Source of the DNA: Actinomyces gerencseriae DSM 6844
GTDB lineage: Bacteria > Actinomycetota > Actinomycetes > Actinomycetales > Actinomycetaceae
NCBI RefSeq assembly: GCF_000429265.1
Contig: NZ_AUBN01000011.1
Span: 97,356 to 161,355 of the forward strand
Direction: 5' to 3'
Length of the DNA stretch: 64,000 nucleotides
Shown here piece by piece: positions 1 to 8,234 of the stretch (positions are counted from its first letter, which is position 1; every line of letters begins with the position of its first letter). The translations under genes were made by a program, and so were the position numbers. The notes below the pieces were generated by a model. The model was not told the origin of the DNA, searched no databases, and saw nothing but the letters and a program-made list of their open reading frames with translations.

Positions 1-1
1 C

Positions 2-1093
2 TTCCACGTCGATGCACTGCGCCTGGACGCCATCCACGAGATCCGTGACGACGCCGGCCACGCCGCCGCCCCTCATCGGCACCTGCTGGCCGAGCTCTCC
101 GACGCCGTCGGGGTCCTCTCGGAGCGGCTCGGCCGCCCCCTGTCGCTCGTGGCGGAATCGGATCTCAACGACCCCGGGGTGGTCACGCCCACGCGCGCCG
201 AGCCCCCGTTCCGCATTCCCAGCCTCGGCATGACCGCTCAGTGGACGGACGACGTCCATCACGCGCTGCACGCGCGGATCACCGGGGAGACCCAGGGCTA
301 CTACGCGGACTTCGCAGCGCCGGAGGCTCTGAAGCACGTCTACGAGCGCGCCTTCCTCCACGACGGGGGCTGGTCCTCGTTCCGCAATCGCACCTGGGGC
401 GCGCCCGTCCCGGCCGGAACGGATCCGAGGCGCTTCGTCGTCTTCGACTCAGACCACGATCAGATCGGCAACCGCGCCGCCGGCGACCGCCCGAGCGCCT
501 CGCTGACCGACGATCTCGTGGCGGCGGAGGCCGCGCTCATCCTTCTGTCGCCGTTCACTCCGATGCTGTTCATGGGTGAGGAGTGGGGCACCCGCCGCCC
601 GTTCCAGTTCTTCACCGATCACGCGGAGGCCGACCTGGCGCAGGCCGTCACGCAGGGGCGCCGTGACGAGTTCGCCTCCTTCGGCTGGAGTGCGGAGGAG
701 GTGCCCGATCCGCAGGACCCCTCCACCGTGGAGGCCTCGGTCCTGGACTGGGCCGAGCCTCTGCAGCCGGCCCGCGCCCGCATGCTCGCCTGGTACCGCG
801 ATCTTATCGCCCTGCGGCGCAGACTCCGCCTCGGCGAACGGGCCCTGTGGCCCGAGTTGCGGGACACCGGGGACGTCATCATCCTCACCGTTCCCGCGAG
901 GCCCGGTCGTGACGACCCCGAACTGATCGTCGCGATCGATCTCACACGGGCCGACGGTCGTCGTCGCACCGATCTCGCGGGCCTGGTGCCGAACACCGAT
1001 GAGCTGGATCTCGCCCTGAGCTGGTTGGGGAGGCCCGCCGGGGGCGAGCTCCTGCGCTCGGCGGACACCATCGCCCTCATACGGCCCGTGTAA
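2..1093 (+). CDS. treZ: malto-oligosyltrehalose trehalohydrolase, C-terminal part
   Basis: The frame is open from base 2, so the 5' end lies outside the window and 363 C-terminal residues remain. The protein is a GH13 glycosidase that releases trehalose from maltooligosyl-trehalose in the cytoplasm (TreY/TreZ route). The fragment begins at conserved region II, 'FHVDALRLDAIHEI', where the second Asp is the catalytic nucleophile. It continues with 'LVAESDLND', whose Glu is the general acid/base. Further on, 'FMGEEWG' and 'FQFFTDH' are typical of TreZ rather than of other GH13 members. A C-terminal beta-domain follows. treY would be expected just upstream, outside the window. GlgB-like enzymes are the alternative but lack the FFTDH stretch. 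Confidence 0.9.
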   Translation, partial: FHVDALRLDAIHEIRDDAGHAAAPHRHLLAELSDAVGVLSERLGRPLSLVAESDLNDPGVVTPTRAEPPFRIPSLGMTAQWTDDVHHALHARITGETQGYYADFAAPEALKHVYERAFLHDGGWSSFRNRTWGAPVPAGTDPRRFVVFDSDHDQIGNRAAGDRPSASLTDDLVAAEAALILLSPFTPMLFMGEEWGTRRPFQFFTDHAEADLAQAVTQGRRDEFASFGWSAEEVPDPQDPSTVEASVLDWAEPLQPARARMLAWYRDLIALRRRLRLGERALWPELRDTGDVIILTVPARPGRDDPELIVAIDLTRADGRRRTDLAGLVPNTDELDLALSWLGRPAGGELLRSADTIALIRPV

Positions 1094-1184
1094 CACCACG
1101 GACCACCGGGCCGTACTCATCCCTTCCGGGCCCCTTCGCCCCTCGACTCCGGCGCCGGCCGGTCATCGACCGCTCAGCCGCCGA

Positions 1185-2264
1185 TCATCGATCGATGCGA
1201 TCGCGCGCAGCCGCGAGCACCCGACCCGTGTCGTGCTTGAGGCCGAGGACCCGCGCGAGGACCGCGTACGCGTGCGGGCGGACGGGCAGATCCCATGCGC
1301 CCGGCACCTCGACGGGACCGCGAGCGTCGAACTTGCTCTTGAACTCCCGGACACCGGCGAGCTCGGGGACGCGCGCGGAGTCGATGCCCATGAGGTCGTA
1401 GGCCCGCACGCCCTCGGCCCTCAGCCAACAGGCCTCCTTGTACACCAGGGCATCGGCGGCCCGCATGCGACGCCCCTCGGCCGAGGAGCCGGCGTAGTAA
1501 CGCAGCGCGCGGTCGCCCCAGACGGTGACCAGGGACCATACGAGAGCCTGCTGACCACGAGCACGTGCGACGTACAGTCGCGCGTGCTCGGGCCCGAGAG
1601 TGCGCAGCATGGTGCGGTAGAGGTCCTCGGGCGCCGCGCGGAAGCCGTCGCGGTCGCCGGTCTCCTCCAGGATCTCGTAGAGCTCGGCGAAGACCTCCTG
1701 GGCCCTCGGGGTCTCGTCGTGGTAGGTGAGGTCCTCATTGCGCAGCGCCTTGCGGACATCGCGTCGCCCGCGCGACTTGAAGGAGGCCAGCACCGCCTCA
1801 TCGTCGTCGCGATCCAGGTCCAGGACGATCGTACGGTCGTAGGTCATGGTCTGCAGCAGCTCGTGAAGCCCGTCGGCCTCGTGACGGAAGTGGACGCGCA
1901 CGAAGACCACTGACGGGTCGTGGAACCGCACTCCGTCAAGGAGAAGACTGCGCAGATCCGCCTCCTCGCGCCGAGTGGGAGCGCCGCCGAGCCAGACCGG
2001 AGCGTGCCGAGCCCATAAGTAGGGGATTCCGCGCACGCTCATCCGCGTGAGGGAAAGCAGTGCCCGAGGAGCGCCATCGGGACCCTCGTAGACGACGCGC
2101 CCCCACGGCTCGCGCCCGCCCATCGCCGCATCGAAGAAGTCCCACGCAGCGGTCTGCTCGATGGGAAGGGTCAGCGCCGCCCGTCGTGCGATCCGAGCGA
2201 ATGCCTCCCATGTGATGCGACGCATCGTGCCGCGGGAGTCGATCATCGGCGCGGTCCGGCGCAT
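1185..2264 (-). CDS. FemAB/MurM-family peptidoglycan-bridge aminoacyltransferase
   Basis: 359 aa, predicted cytosolic, with the double-GNAT architecture of FemX/MurM-type enzymes that add amino acids from aminoacyl-tRNA to the lipid II stem peptide. Supporting stretches are 'SRGRRDVRKALRNE' in the middle and the C-terminal 'VREFKSKFDARGPVEVPGAWDL', which resembles the family's 'L..FK..FG' ending. I chose the ATG at 2264 because GGAAGGAG lies 8 nt upstream; the open frame extends 22 codons further without a better start. The gene is divergent from the DUF3000 gene. The amino acid added cannot be read from the sequence. Other GNAT-like FemAB proteins of unknown role are possible. Confidence 0.72.
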   Translation of the reverse strand: MRRTAPMIDSRGTMRRITWEAFARIARRAALTLPIEQTAAWDFFDAAMGGREPWGRVVYEGPDGAPRALLSLTRMSVRGIPYLWARHAPVWLGGAPTRREEADLRSLLLDGVRFHDPSVVFVRVHFRHEADGLHELLQTMTYDRTIVLDLDRDDDEAVLASFKSRGRRDVRKALRNEDLTYHDETPRAQEVFAELYEILEETGDRDGFRAAPEDLYRTMLRTLGPEHARLYVARARGQQALVWSLVTVWGDRALRYYAGSSAEGRRMRAADALVYKEACWLRAEGVRAYDLMGIDSARVPELAGVREFKSKFDARGPVEVPGAWDLPVRPHAYAVLARVLGLKHDTGRVLAAARDRIDR

Positions 2265-2428
2265 GCTGCTCTCCTTCCGACGCCCCGAGCGAGCGCATCC
2301 GAGACCCGGCAACGATAAACCATCGGTCACGAATCATCGGAGCGCGTCCGAATCGTGTCTGCAGCATGGATAATCACCTTGTCGGCGTGGCAGCGGATAT
2401 CACCGGTCCGCGCCGGTAGCCTGGCGAG

Positions 2429-3031
2429 GTGACCGAATCTTCCCCTACGGGTTCCCCGCACGACCCCAAGTCCGCTGTTCCCGACCGTTTTGCCGAGGCG
2501 CTGCTATCCATGCGCCACGCGTCCAGACCACGAGGCCTCGTCCTGGAGGAGGTGCCCGCGCCACGACGACTGGCCCCCTACTCGGCGGCGCTGTCCGCCG
2601 AGACGGTCGAGACGCACTCCGACGTCCCCATAGCCTCCGGAAAGTTCGTCGTCCTGCACGATCCCGCCGGGCAGGAGGCCTGGGACGGGGACTTCCGACT
2701 CGTCGTCATGGTGCGCTCCCGCCTCGACGAGGAGGTCGGTACCGATCCCCTGCTCGGATCCGCAGCATGGTCCTGGCTCACCGATGCTCTGGACGGCGCC
2801 GGCGCGGGATACCGGGCGCTCGTCGGAACGGTGACCCGAGTCCTCTCCGAGACCTTCGGCGGACTCGAGCTCAACGACGCCTGCGCGCATGCAGAGATCC
2901 GCGCCTCCTGGAGTCCGGCCTCCCCGGACCTCACACCGCACCTGGAGGCGTGGTACGAGCTGATCCACGTCGCCGCCGGCCACGAGCCCGAGATCGCCAC
3001 GCCCATAGAGCTGGCGAGTGTGGTGCGGTGA
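2429..3031 (+). CDS. DUF3000 family protein
   Basis: 200 aa starting at GTG. Recognised by overall likeness to the actinobacterial DUF3000 family ('FAEALLSMRHA..PRGLVLEE' near the start, 'AWSWLTDAL' and 'AEIRASW' later). It has no signal peptide or membrane segment. Its stop overlaps the RNase D start by 4 bases (GTGA), so the two are translationally coupled. This pairing is common in actinobacteria and hints at an RNA-related role, but the function is unknown. Confidence 0.78.
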   Translation: MTESSPTGSPHDPKSAVPDRFAEALLSMRHASRPRGLVLEEVPAPRRLAPYSAALSAETVETHSDVPIASGKFVVLHDPAGQEAWDGDFRLVVMVRSRLDEEVGTDPLLGSAAWSWLTDALDGAGAGYRALVGTVTRVLSETFGGLELNDACAHAEIRASWSPASPDLTPHLEAWYELIHVAAGHEPEIATPIELASVVR

Positions 3032-4332
3032 CGGTGAGCCGTCGCCCCCCTCGTCCGGTCCCCGTGCCCGGGACCACCGACTCCCCGGTCGCACCCGCCG
3101 ACGTCGTGGCCTATACGTCGCCGCGGGACGGCCTGCCCCCTGTGACCGACTCGCCCGAGGCGCTTCAGGACGCCGCACGGGCTCTGGCCTCCGGCAAGGG
3201 TCCTGTCTCCATCGACGCCGAGCGGGCCTCGGGCTTCCGCTACGGGCAGAGTGCTTACCTCATCCAGTTGCGTCGCGCGGGCAGCGGCACCATCCTCATC
3301 GACCCCCTCGCAACAGGAGACCTGGATCCGTTGGCGCGTGCGCTCGACGGCCCGGAGTGGATCCTGCACGCCGCCGACCAGGATCTGCCGTGCCTCGCCG
3401 ACCTCGGACTGGTACCGAGTGCGCTGTTCGATACCGAGCTGGCCGCCAGGCTCCTCGGTCGGGATCGCATCGGCCTCGGCGCCGTCACGGAGGAGACCCT
3501 GGGGCTGAGGCTCGCCAAGGACCACGCCGCCGCGGACTGGTCGATCCGCCCCCTGCCCGTCTCCTGGCTGATCTATGCAGCGCTCGACGTCGAGCTGCTC
3601 GCCGATCTGCGTGAGGCCCTGAGCACCGAGCTCATGGCGGCGGGAAAGTCCGAGTGGGCGGCCCAGGAGTTCGAGTTCGAGCGAACCCGGCCGCCGCGGC
3701 CCGCCAAGGTCGATCCATGGAGGAGGACACCGCGGGCCGGCCGGGCGGTACGGAGTCGACGGTCGCTGGCCGTGCTCCGCGAACTGTGGATCGCGCGCGA
3801 GGAACTGGCCGCCGACCTGGACCGCACGCCGTCCAAGGTCCTGTCGCACCGCGCGTTGATAGCGGCTGCGGTGGCCCGGCCGACGTCGCGCCGCAAGCTC
3901 ACCGCGCTCAAGGAGTTCTCCTCCCGTCAGGCGCGCCAGCACCAGGAGCGGTGGTGGAAGGCGGTCGATCGCGCGATGAGTCTGCCGGACAGTCAGCTCC
4001 CGCCTCTCCACGCCCCTCTGCCCGACGGCGAGCTTCCCCAGCCGCGCTCGTGGGGGCGTCACCACGCCGAGGCGGCGCGGACGCTCGAAGTCGTGCGCGC
4101 AACGGTCCGCTCGCGCGCCAACGAGCTGCGCCTGCCTCAGGAACTGCTTCTGGCTCCGGACTCCCAGCGCCACCTCGCCTGGGACCTCGGTCGGGTCCAT
4201 GAGTCCGGTGCTCCGATCGACACCGCGACCGGGGCGATGGCCGAGCGGCTGGCGGCGCTGGAGGCGCGCCCCTGGCAGATCGACCAGGTGAGTGCGGCTC
4301 TCAGCGAGGCGCTCACGGCCGCTCTGGCCTAG
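3028..4332 (+). CDS. rnd: RNase D-type 3'-5' exoribonuclease with HRDC domain
   Basis: 434 aa from the GTG at 3028, which overlaps the DUF3000 stop. DEDD exonuclease residues are visible: 'SIDAERASG' (Exo I, D and E) near residue 62, 'HAADQDL' (Exo II), and 'YAALDVELL' (Exo III, Y-x3-D). An HRDC-like helical domain follows from roughly residue 215 ('LAVLRELWIAREELAADLD'). The family trims tRNA and other structured RNA 3' ends. The stop codon overlaps the end of convergent pflA by 4 bases. A longer upstream open frame exists but lies inside the DUF3000 gene and is not needed. Confidence 0.88.
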   Translation: MTVSRRPPRPVPVPGTTDSPVAPADVVAYTSPRDGLPPVTDSPEALQDAARALASGKGPVSIDAERASGFRYGQSAYLIQLRRAGSGTILIDPLATGDLDPLARALDGPEWILHAADQDLPCLADLGLVPSALFDTELAARLLGRDRIGLGAVTEETLGLRLAKDHAAADWSIRPLPVSWLIYAALDVELLADLREALSTELMAAGKSEWAAQEFEFERTRPPRPAKVDPWRRTPRAGRAVRSRRSLAVLRELWIAREELAADLDRTPSKVLSHRALIAAAVARPTSRRKLTALKEFSSRQARQHQERWWKAVDRAMSLPDSQLPPLHAPLPDGELPQPRSWGRHHAEAARTLEVVRATVRSRANELRLPQELLLAPDSQRHLAWDLGRVHESGAPIDTATGAMAERLAALEARPWQIDQVSAALSEALTAALA

Positions 4333-5207
4333 TGGACGGTGAACCCGTGGGAGCGGAAGATCTCCCTCGTCGACTCGACGAGCTCGGGGTCAGGGGGCAG
4401 GGTGTCGCGCAGATGGTAGGTGAGGCCCAGAGCGCTCCACTTGTCGGCACCCATCTGATGGAAGGGCAGGACCTCCACGCGGGTGACCGCGCTGCGCCAG
4501 CGCTCGACAATGCGGGCGACATCCTCCACGTTGGCGGGATCGTCCGTCAGGTCCGGGACGAGGACGAAACGCACCCACATCTCGACGCCCCTGGCCGCCA
4601 GCCGATCCCCGAAGGCGATCGTGGGCGCGAGCTCGCGACCCGTGGTCCTCTTGTACGTCTCCTCATTACCGCTCTTGACGTCGAGAAGGACCAGGTCGAT
4701 ATTGTCCATCATCTCGTCGGTGCACTTGACGCCCAGGTAGCCCGAGGTATCGATGCAGGTATGAATGCCCATGGCCTTGGCACCCGCCAGCAGCCGAGCG
4801 GCGAAGGCCGGTTGCATGAGGACCTCGCCGCCGGACAGGGTGATGCCCCCGCCCGAGGCCCGGAACACACTGCGGTAGCGCTTCATGCGGCGCAGCAGCT
4901 CATCCGCCGTCACGGGCTCCCCGTCCTTCATGAGGAAGGTATCGGGATTGTGGCAGTACAGGCACCTCAACGGGCAACCGTTGAGGAAGATGGTCATCCG
5001 CGTGCCCGGCCCGTCCACCGCGGTGACGAGCTCCCAGGAGTGAATGGAGCCGAGCGATCCATCGCGCATTCGGGCGAGACGCTCCGAGCGCTGTACGTCG
5101 GTCAGCTCCTCGAGCCCACCGATCCCGGCCCCTCGCAGGCGGGCGGCCGGGGCCAGGAAGTCCTGGTCCCGGCCGCCCGACGCCACAGGGGTGATGGTCT
5201 CAGTCAT
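4329..5207 (-). CDS. pflA: pyruvate formate-lyase activating enzyme (radical SAM)
   Basis: 292 aa. Installs the glycyl radical on pyruvate formate-lyase with SAM and a [4Fe-4S] cluster. The cluster motif CxxxCxxC is seen as 'CPLRCLYCHNPDT', followed by 'GGGITLSGGEVLMQP', which is typical of the PFL-AE family. About 45 residues precede the core, longer than the E. coli enzyme. The start lies 21 bp after the stop of the glycyl-radical subunit gene on the same strand, so pflB, the small subunit and pflA form one operon. The enzyme's target glycine here is on a separate polypeptide. Confidence 0.93.
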   Translation of the reverse strand: MTETITPVASGGRDQDFLAPAARLRGAGIGGLEELTDVQRSERLARMRDGSLGSIHSWELVTAVDGPGTRMTIFLNGCPLRCLYCHNPDTFLMKDGEPVTADELLRRMKRYRSVFRASGGGITLSGGEVLMQPAFAARLLAGAKAMGIHTCIDTSGYLGVKCTDEMMDNIDLVLLDVKSGNEETYKRTTGRELAPTIAFGDRLAARGVEMWVRFVLVPDLTDDPANVEDVARIVERWRSAVTRVEVLPFHQMGADKWSALGLTYHLRDTLPPDPELVESTREIFRSHGFTVH

Positions 5208-5228
5208 CTGAGTCCAGCACCATCCCGG

Positions 5229-5474
5229 TCAGGCGCCGGCGTGGAAGGTGCGGTTGAGGACGTCCAGCTGCTGCTCGCGCGTGAGCTTGACGAAGTTGAC
5301 GGCGTAGCCGGACACGCGAACCGTGAGGTTCGGGTAGTTCTCCGGGTGCTCCATCGCATCCTCAAGGGTGTTGCGGTCCAGGACGTTGATGTTGGCGTGG
5401 TACAGGCCCTTGACGCCGCCGTTGTCCTGACGCTGCGCCTTCATCGACGCGAGGCGCTCTTCGTATGTGGCCAT
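5229..5474 (-). CDS. separate glycyl-radical subunit of pyruvate formate-lyase (GrcA/YfiD-like)
   Basis: 81 aa with the C-terminal signature of pyruvate formate-lyase: '[19 protein letters not shown]' then 'RVSGYAVNF', with the radical Gly at residue 56, and '[12 protein letters not shown]'. The upstream pflB product stops just before this region, so the two together equal one full-length PFL (706 + 81 aa). It has its own start and Shine-Dalgarno (GAAAGGGG, 7 nt before ATG) and 64 bp separates it from pflB, so it looks like a genuine second subunit. E. coli GrcA is a spare part for a complete PFL; here no complete PFL is seen, so this subunit is likely essential for activity. Confidence 0.9.
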   Translation of the reverse strand: MATYEERLASMKAQRQDNGGVKGLYHANINVLDRNTLEDAMEHPENYPNLTVRVSGYAVNFVKLTREQQLDVLNRTFHAGA

Positions 5475-5538
5475 GATCGGCCCCTTTCTGGTGATGAGAG
5501 ATGTGTTCGACAGAGAGTCGGTGGAGGACCGCCGATCG

Positions 5539-7659
5539 TCAGATCTCGGCGCAGTCGTCCGGCACGAAGCCGGCGTCGAGAACGCCCACGAGGTTGGCCA
5601 CGCGCTCGTCGAGCGTGCGCCCCAGCCCCTGCGGGGTGATCGTGTTGGTCAGCGAGATGCCGTCGAGGGCGTCGTTGTAGTCGAGCTTGCCGACGGAGAG
5701 CATGGAGGCGACCATGCCGTGCGTGTCCATGCCGTTCTCCGGGTTGGCGCCCGGGGAGAAGGGTGTGCCCTTCTCGTGGCCCGAGGGGAAGGAGCCCGTG
5801 GCCTTGCCGTAGACGACGTTCGAGGTGATCGTCAGGACGGACTGCGTCGGAATCGCGTCGCGGTAGAAGGGCTGCTCCTTGATCTTCGACATGATCGTGT
5901 GGACCACAGTGGCGGCGATGTCGTCGGCGCGATCGTCGTCGTTGCCGTAGATCGGGAAGTCGCCCTCGGTGATGTAATCGACGACGAGACCGGTCTCATC
6001 GCGCACCGGGGTGACCTTCGCGTACTTGATGGCGCTCAGGGAGTCGGCGACGATGGACAGCCCCGCGATGCCGCAGCCCATGGTGCGCACAATCTCGGAG
6101 TCGTGCAGCGCCATCTCGATCGCCTCGTAGGCGTAACGGTCATGGCAGTAGTGAATGATGTTGAGAGCCTCGACGTAGGTGGCGACGACCCAGTCGAGCA
6201 TCTTCTCGTACCTGTCCCAGACGTCGTCGAAATCGAGCGGGCCATCGCCCTCGACACCGGGCAGACCGGTGACAACCTGCTTGCCAGTCATCTCATCGCG
6301 GCCGCCGTTGATGGCGTAGAGCAGACCCTTGGCAGCGTTGACGCGAGCGCCGAAGAACTGCATCTGCTTGCCCACGCGCATCGGGGACACGCAGCAGGCG
6401 ATGGCGGCGTCGTCCCCCCAGTGCTCGCGGATCTGCTCGTCGGCCTCGTACTGGATGGAGGAGGTCGTGATCGAGATCAGGGCGCAGAAGTCCTTGTAGC
6501 CCTTCGGCAGGTCCTCGCTCCAGAAGATCGTGATGTTCGGCTCGGGAGCGGGGCCGAGATTGCGCAGCGTCTGGAGAAGACGGAAGGACGTCTTCGTGAC
6601 GAGGGACCGGCCGTCCTCACCGAAGCCGGCGTCCGACCAGGTGGCCCAGTACGGGTCGCCGGAGAAGATCTGGTCGTAGTCGGTGGTGCGCAGGAAGCGG
6701 GTGATGCGCAGCTTCATGACGATGTTGTCGATGAGCTCCTGAGCACGGGACTCGTTGATGACGCCCTCGCGCAGGTCGCGCTCGAAGTAGATGTCGAGGA
6801 AGGCCGAGAGACGGCCGATGCTCATCGCGGCGCCGTCCTGGGACTTCACCGAGGCCAGGTAGGCGAAGTACGTCCACTGGACCGCCTCGTGGGCGTTGCG
6901 CGCGGGGCCGGAGATGTCGAAGCCGTAGGACGCGGCCATGTTCTTGAGCTTCTTGAGAGCCTTGATCTGCTCGGAGTGCTCCTCGCGGAAGCGCGCCCAG
7001 TGCTCGGAGAAGGGCCTGTCCGCAACGGAGTCCTTGGCCTTCTGCTTCTCCTCGACGAGGCGGTCGACGCCGTAGAGGGCGACGCGCCGGTAGTCGCCGA
7101 TGATGCGGCCGCGGCCGTAGGCATCGGGCAGGCCGGTGATGATGTGGCTCGAACGGGCGGCGCGGATGCGCGGGGTGTAGATGTCGAAGACCGCGTCGTT
7201 GTGGGTCTTGCGGTACCTGGTGAAGATCTTCTGGACGTCGGGGTTGACCTCCTTGCCGGCCTCCTTGATCGCCTGAGCGACCATGCGCCATCCGCCATTG
7301 GGCATCATGGCGCGCTTGAGCGGCGAGTCGGTCTGGAGACCGACGATGACGTCGTCGACCTCGGAAATATAGCCGGGCTCGAAGGCGTCGATGTCCGAGG
7401 GAGTATCGGTATCGACGTCGAGGATGCGGACCTTGCGCTCCTCCTTGAGGTACTTCTCCTCGAGAGTCTCCCACAGGCTCAGCGTCTTGTCGGTGGCCCC
7501 GGCGAGGAACGAGGCGTCCCCGTCGTAGGGGGTGTAGTTGCGCTGGATGAAGTCTCGGACATCAACGTCCTCGGTCCACGGGCCCGTGGCGAAGCCCTCC
7601 CACGCGTCGCGGCTGGTGCTGTCCTCCGCTGTGGCGGATGCTGTGACCTCAGTGGTCAT
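5539..7659 (-). CDS. pflB: pyruvate formate-lyase catalytic subunit lacking the glycyl-radical tail
   Basis: 706 aa; converts pyruvate and CoA to acetyl-CoA and formate during anaerobic growth. The adjacent catalytic cysteines are at residues 422-423 ('[12 protein letters not shown]'), matching Cys418/419 of the E. coli enzyme. '[19 protein letters not shown]' and 'ITPQGLG' are family motifs. The protein ends at '[13 protein letters not shown]', where usual PFLs continue for about 70 residues to the radical glycine. That part is encoded by the next gene. Start at 7659 is chosen for the strong AGGAGGG 5 nt upstream; an open extension of 50 codons has no support. The promoter region carries two palindromes described separately. 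Confidence 0.93.
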   Translation of the reverse strand: MTTEVTASATAEDSTSRDAWEGFATGPWTEDVDVRDFIQRNYTPYDGDASFLAGATDKTLSLWETLEEKYLKEERKVRILDVDTDTPSDIDAFEPGYISEVDDVIVGLQTDSPLKRAMMPNGGWRMVAQAIKEAGKEVNPDVQKIFTRYRKTHNDAVFDIYTPRIRAARSSHIITGLPDAYGRGRIIGDYRRVALYGVDRLVEEKQKAKDSVADRPFSEHWARFREEHSEQIKALKKLKNMAASYGFDISGPARNAHEAVQWTYFAYLASVKSQDGAAMSIGRLSAFLDIYFERDLREGVINESRAQELIDNIVMKLRITRFLRTTDYDQIFSGDPYWATWSDAGFGEDGRSLVTKTSFRLLQTLRNLGPAPEPNITIFWSEDLPKGYKDFCALISITTSSIQYEADEQIREHWGDDAAIACCVSPMRVGKQMQFFGARVNAAKGLLYAINGGRDEMTGKQVVTGLPGVEGDGPLDFDDVWDRYEKMLDWVVATYVEALNIIHYCHDRYAYEAIEMALHDSEIVRTMGCGIAGLSIVADSLSAIKYAKVTPVRDETGLVVDYITEGDFPIYGNDDDRADDIAATVVHTIMSKIKEQPFYRDAIPTQSVLTITSNVVYGKATGSFPSGHEKGTPFSPGANPENGMDTHGMVASMLSVGKLDYNDALDGISLTNTITPQGLGRTLDERVANLVGVLDAGFVPDDCAEI

Positions 7660-7839
7660 CCGTACCCTCCTGTAGGTGGGTGGCGGGAGGCCACCCGATC
7701 GAGTGCGCCCTTGTGAGGCGTGGCGGTACATCGTTGCGCCGTCGCTCCCAGAGTAGGCCGGTCCCCGACGACAGCGGGAGCCGCCCACCCACAAGGCCGG
7801 TGGGATCACTCACAAGCGTCGGTCACGCGCCATCAAACA

Positions 7840-7853
7840 GGGACTAAAGTCCC
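7840..7853. promoter_or_regulatory. perfect palindrome identical to the DosR/DevR box core
   Basis: GGGACTAAAGTCCC: 6-bp arms and a 2-bp AA centre, 180 bp upstream of pflB. It fits the 14-bp core GGGACTWWAGTCCC of the mycobacterial hypoxia regulator DosR/DevR at every position; the outer TTS/SAA flanks are not conserved. A regulator of the NarL family is inferred, and none is encoded in the window. Confidence 0.6.
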
Positions 7854-7950
7854 AATGCAATGTCAGGTGATTCCTTGCGTTGTGTGCCAGCATTAGTGGC
7901 TTGCTCACACACTTTTCAACTCCTGCATAAATGTCGGCCATCACAGCAAT

Positions 7951-7964
7951 AGGACAGGCGTCCC
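7951..7964. promoter_or_regulatory. second, weaker GGAC-N4-GTCCC box upstream of pflB
   Basis: AGGACAGGCGTCCC keeps the outer arms (GGAC and GTCC) but not the central ACTNNAGT. Its centre lies about 25 bp upstream of the leftward -10 candidate CATTTAT (7933-7927), a position that would suit an activator touching the -35 region. It could be a low-affinity second site for the factor that binds 7840-7853. Confidence 0.4.
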
Positions 7965-8234
7965 ACGATTGCGGGACCCATCGGGCCGGCTCGGGAGGGG
8001 GGCGGCCCGCCCCTTTCACGAGCGCCGCACCCCGGCGGATGAGATGATCTGGTGGCCCAAGGCGACGCGCGACGGCGCGGCCTCCAGCGGGTTCACCGGG
8101 CCCGCTTCACCGTCGATCACGATCCTGGTGGTGAGGATGTGGCCGACGAGCCGGGCCGTTCAGGACCTTGACCGCCCCGAGTCCTATTGGTCTCCCCGCC
8201 TTCCGGTGCCGGCGGCCCCACCGGCCCGAACGGT

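Larger units (their letters stand above)
7660..8234. other. dxs-pflB intergenic region, no gene seen
   Basis: 575 bp between two genes transcribed leftwards. No convincing ORF on either strand. It contains two GGGAC-N4-GTCCC type palindromes and, beside the second one, an AT-rich leftward -10 candidate CATTTAT (7933 down to 7927). The length and these sites suggest a regulated promoter for the pflB operon. Bases 8000-8234 are GC-rich and featureless to me. Confidence 0.6.

Noticed and set aside
2578..4200. 540-aa minus-strand open frame over DUF3000/RNase D
   Set aside because: Arg/Gly/Pro-rich shadow of two recognised plus-strand genes; no motif or ribosome site.
5475..5538. Sequencing error as cause of the split PFL
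   Set aside because: 64 bp, a stop, a proper Shine-Dalgarno and a new N-terminal leader separate the two frames; one base change cannot join them.
5467..7716. 749-aa plus-strand open frame opposite pflB
   Set aside because: Low-complexity Val/Gly/Asp translation produced by the complementary strand of a GC-rich gene.
7840..7853. Reading the palindrome as a dxs terminator
   Set aside because: 6-bp arms with a 2-bp centre cannot form a stable hairpin loop, and it lies almost 400 bp after the dxs stop.
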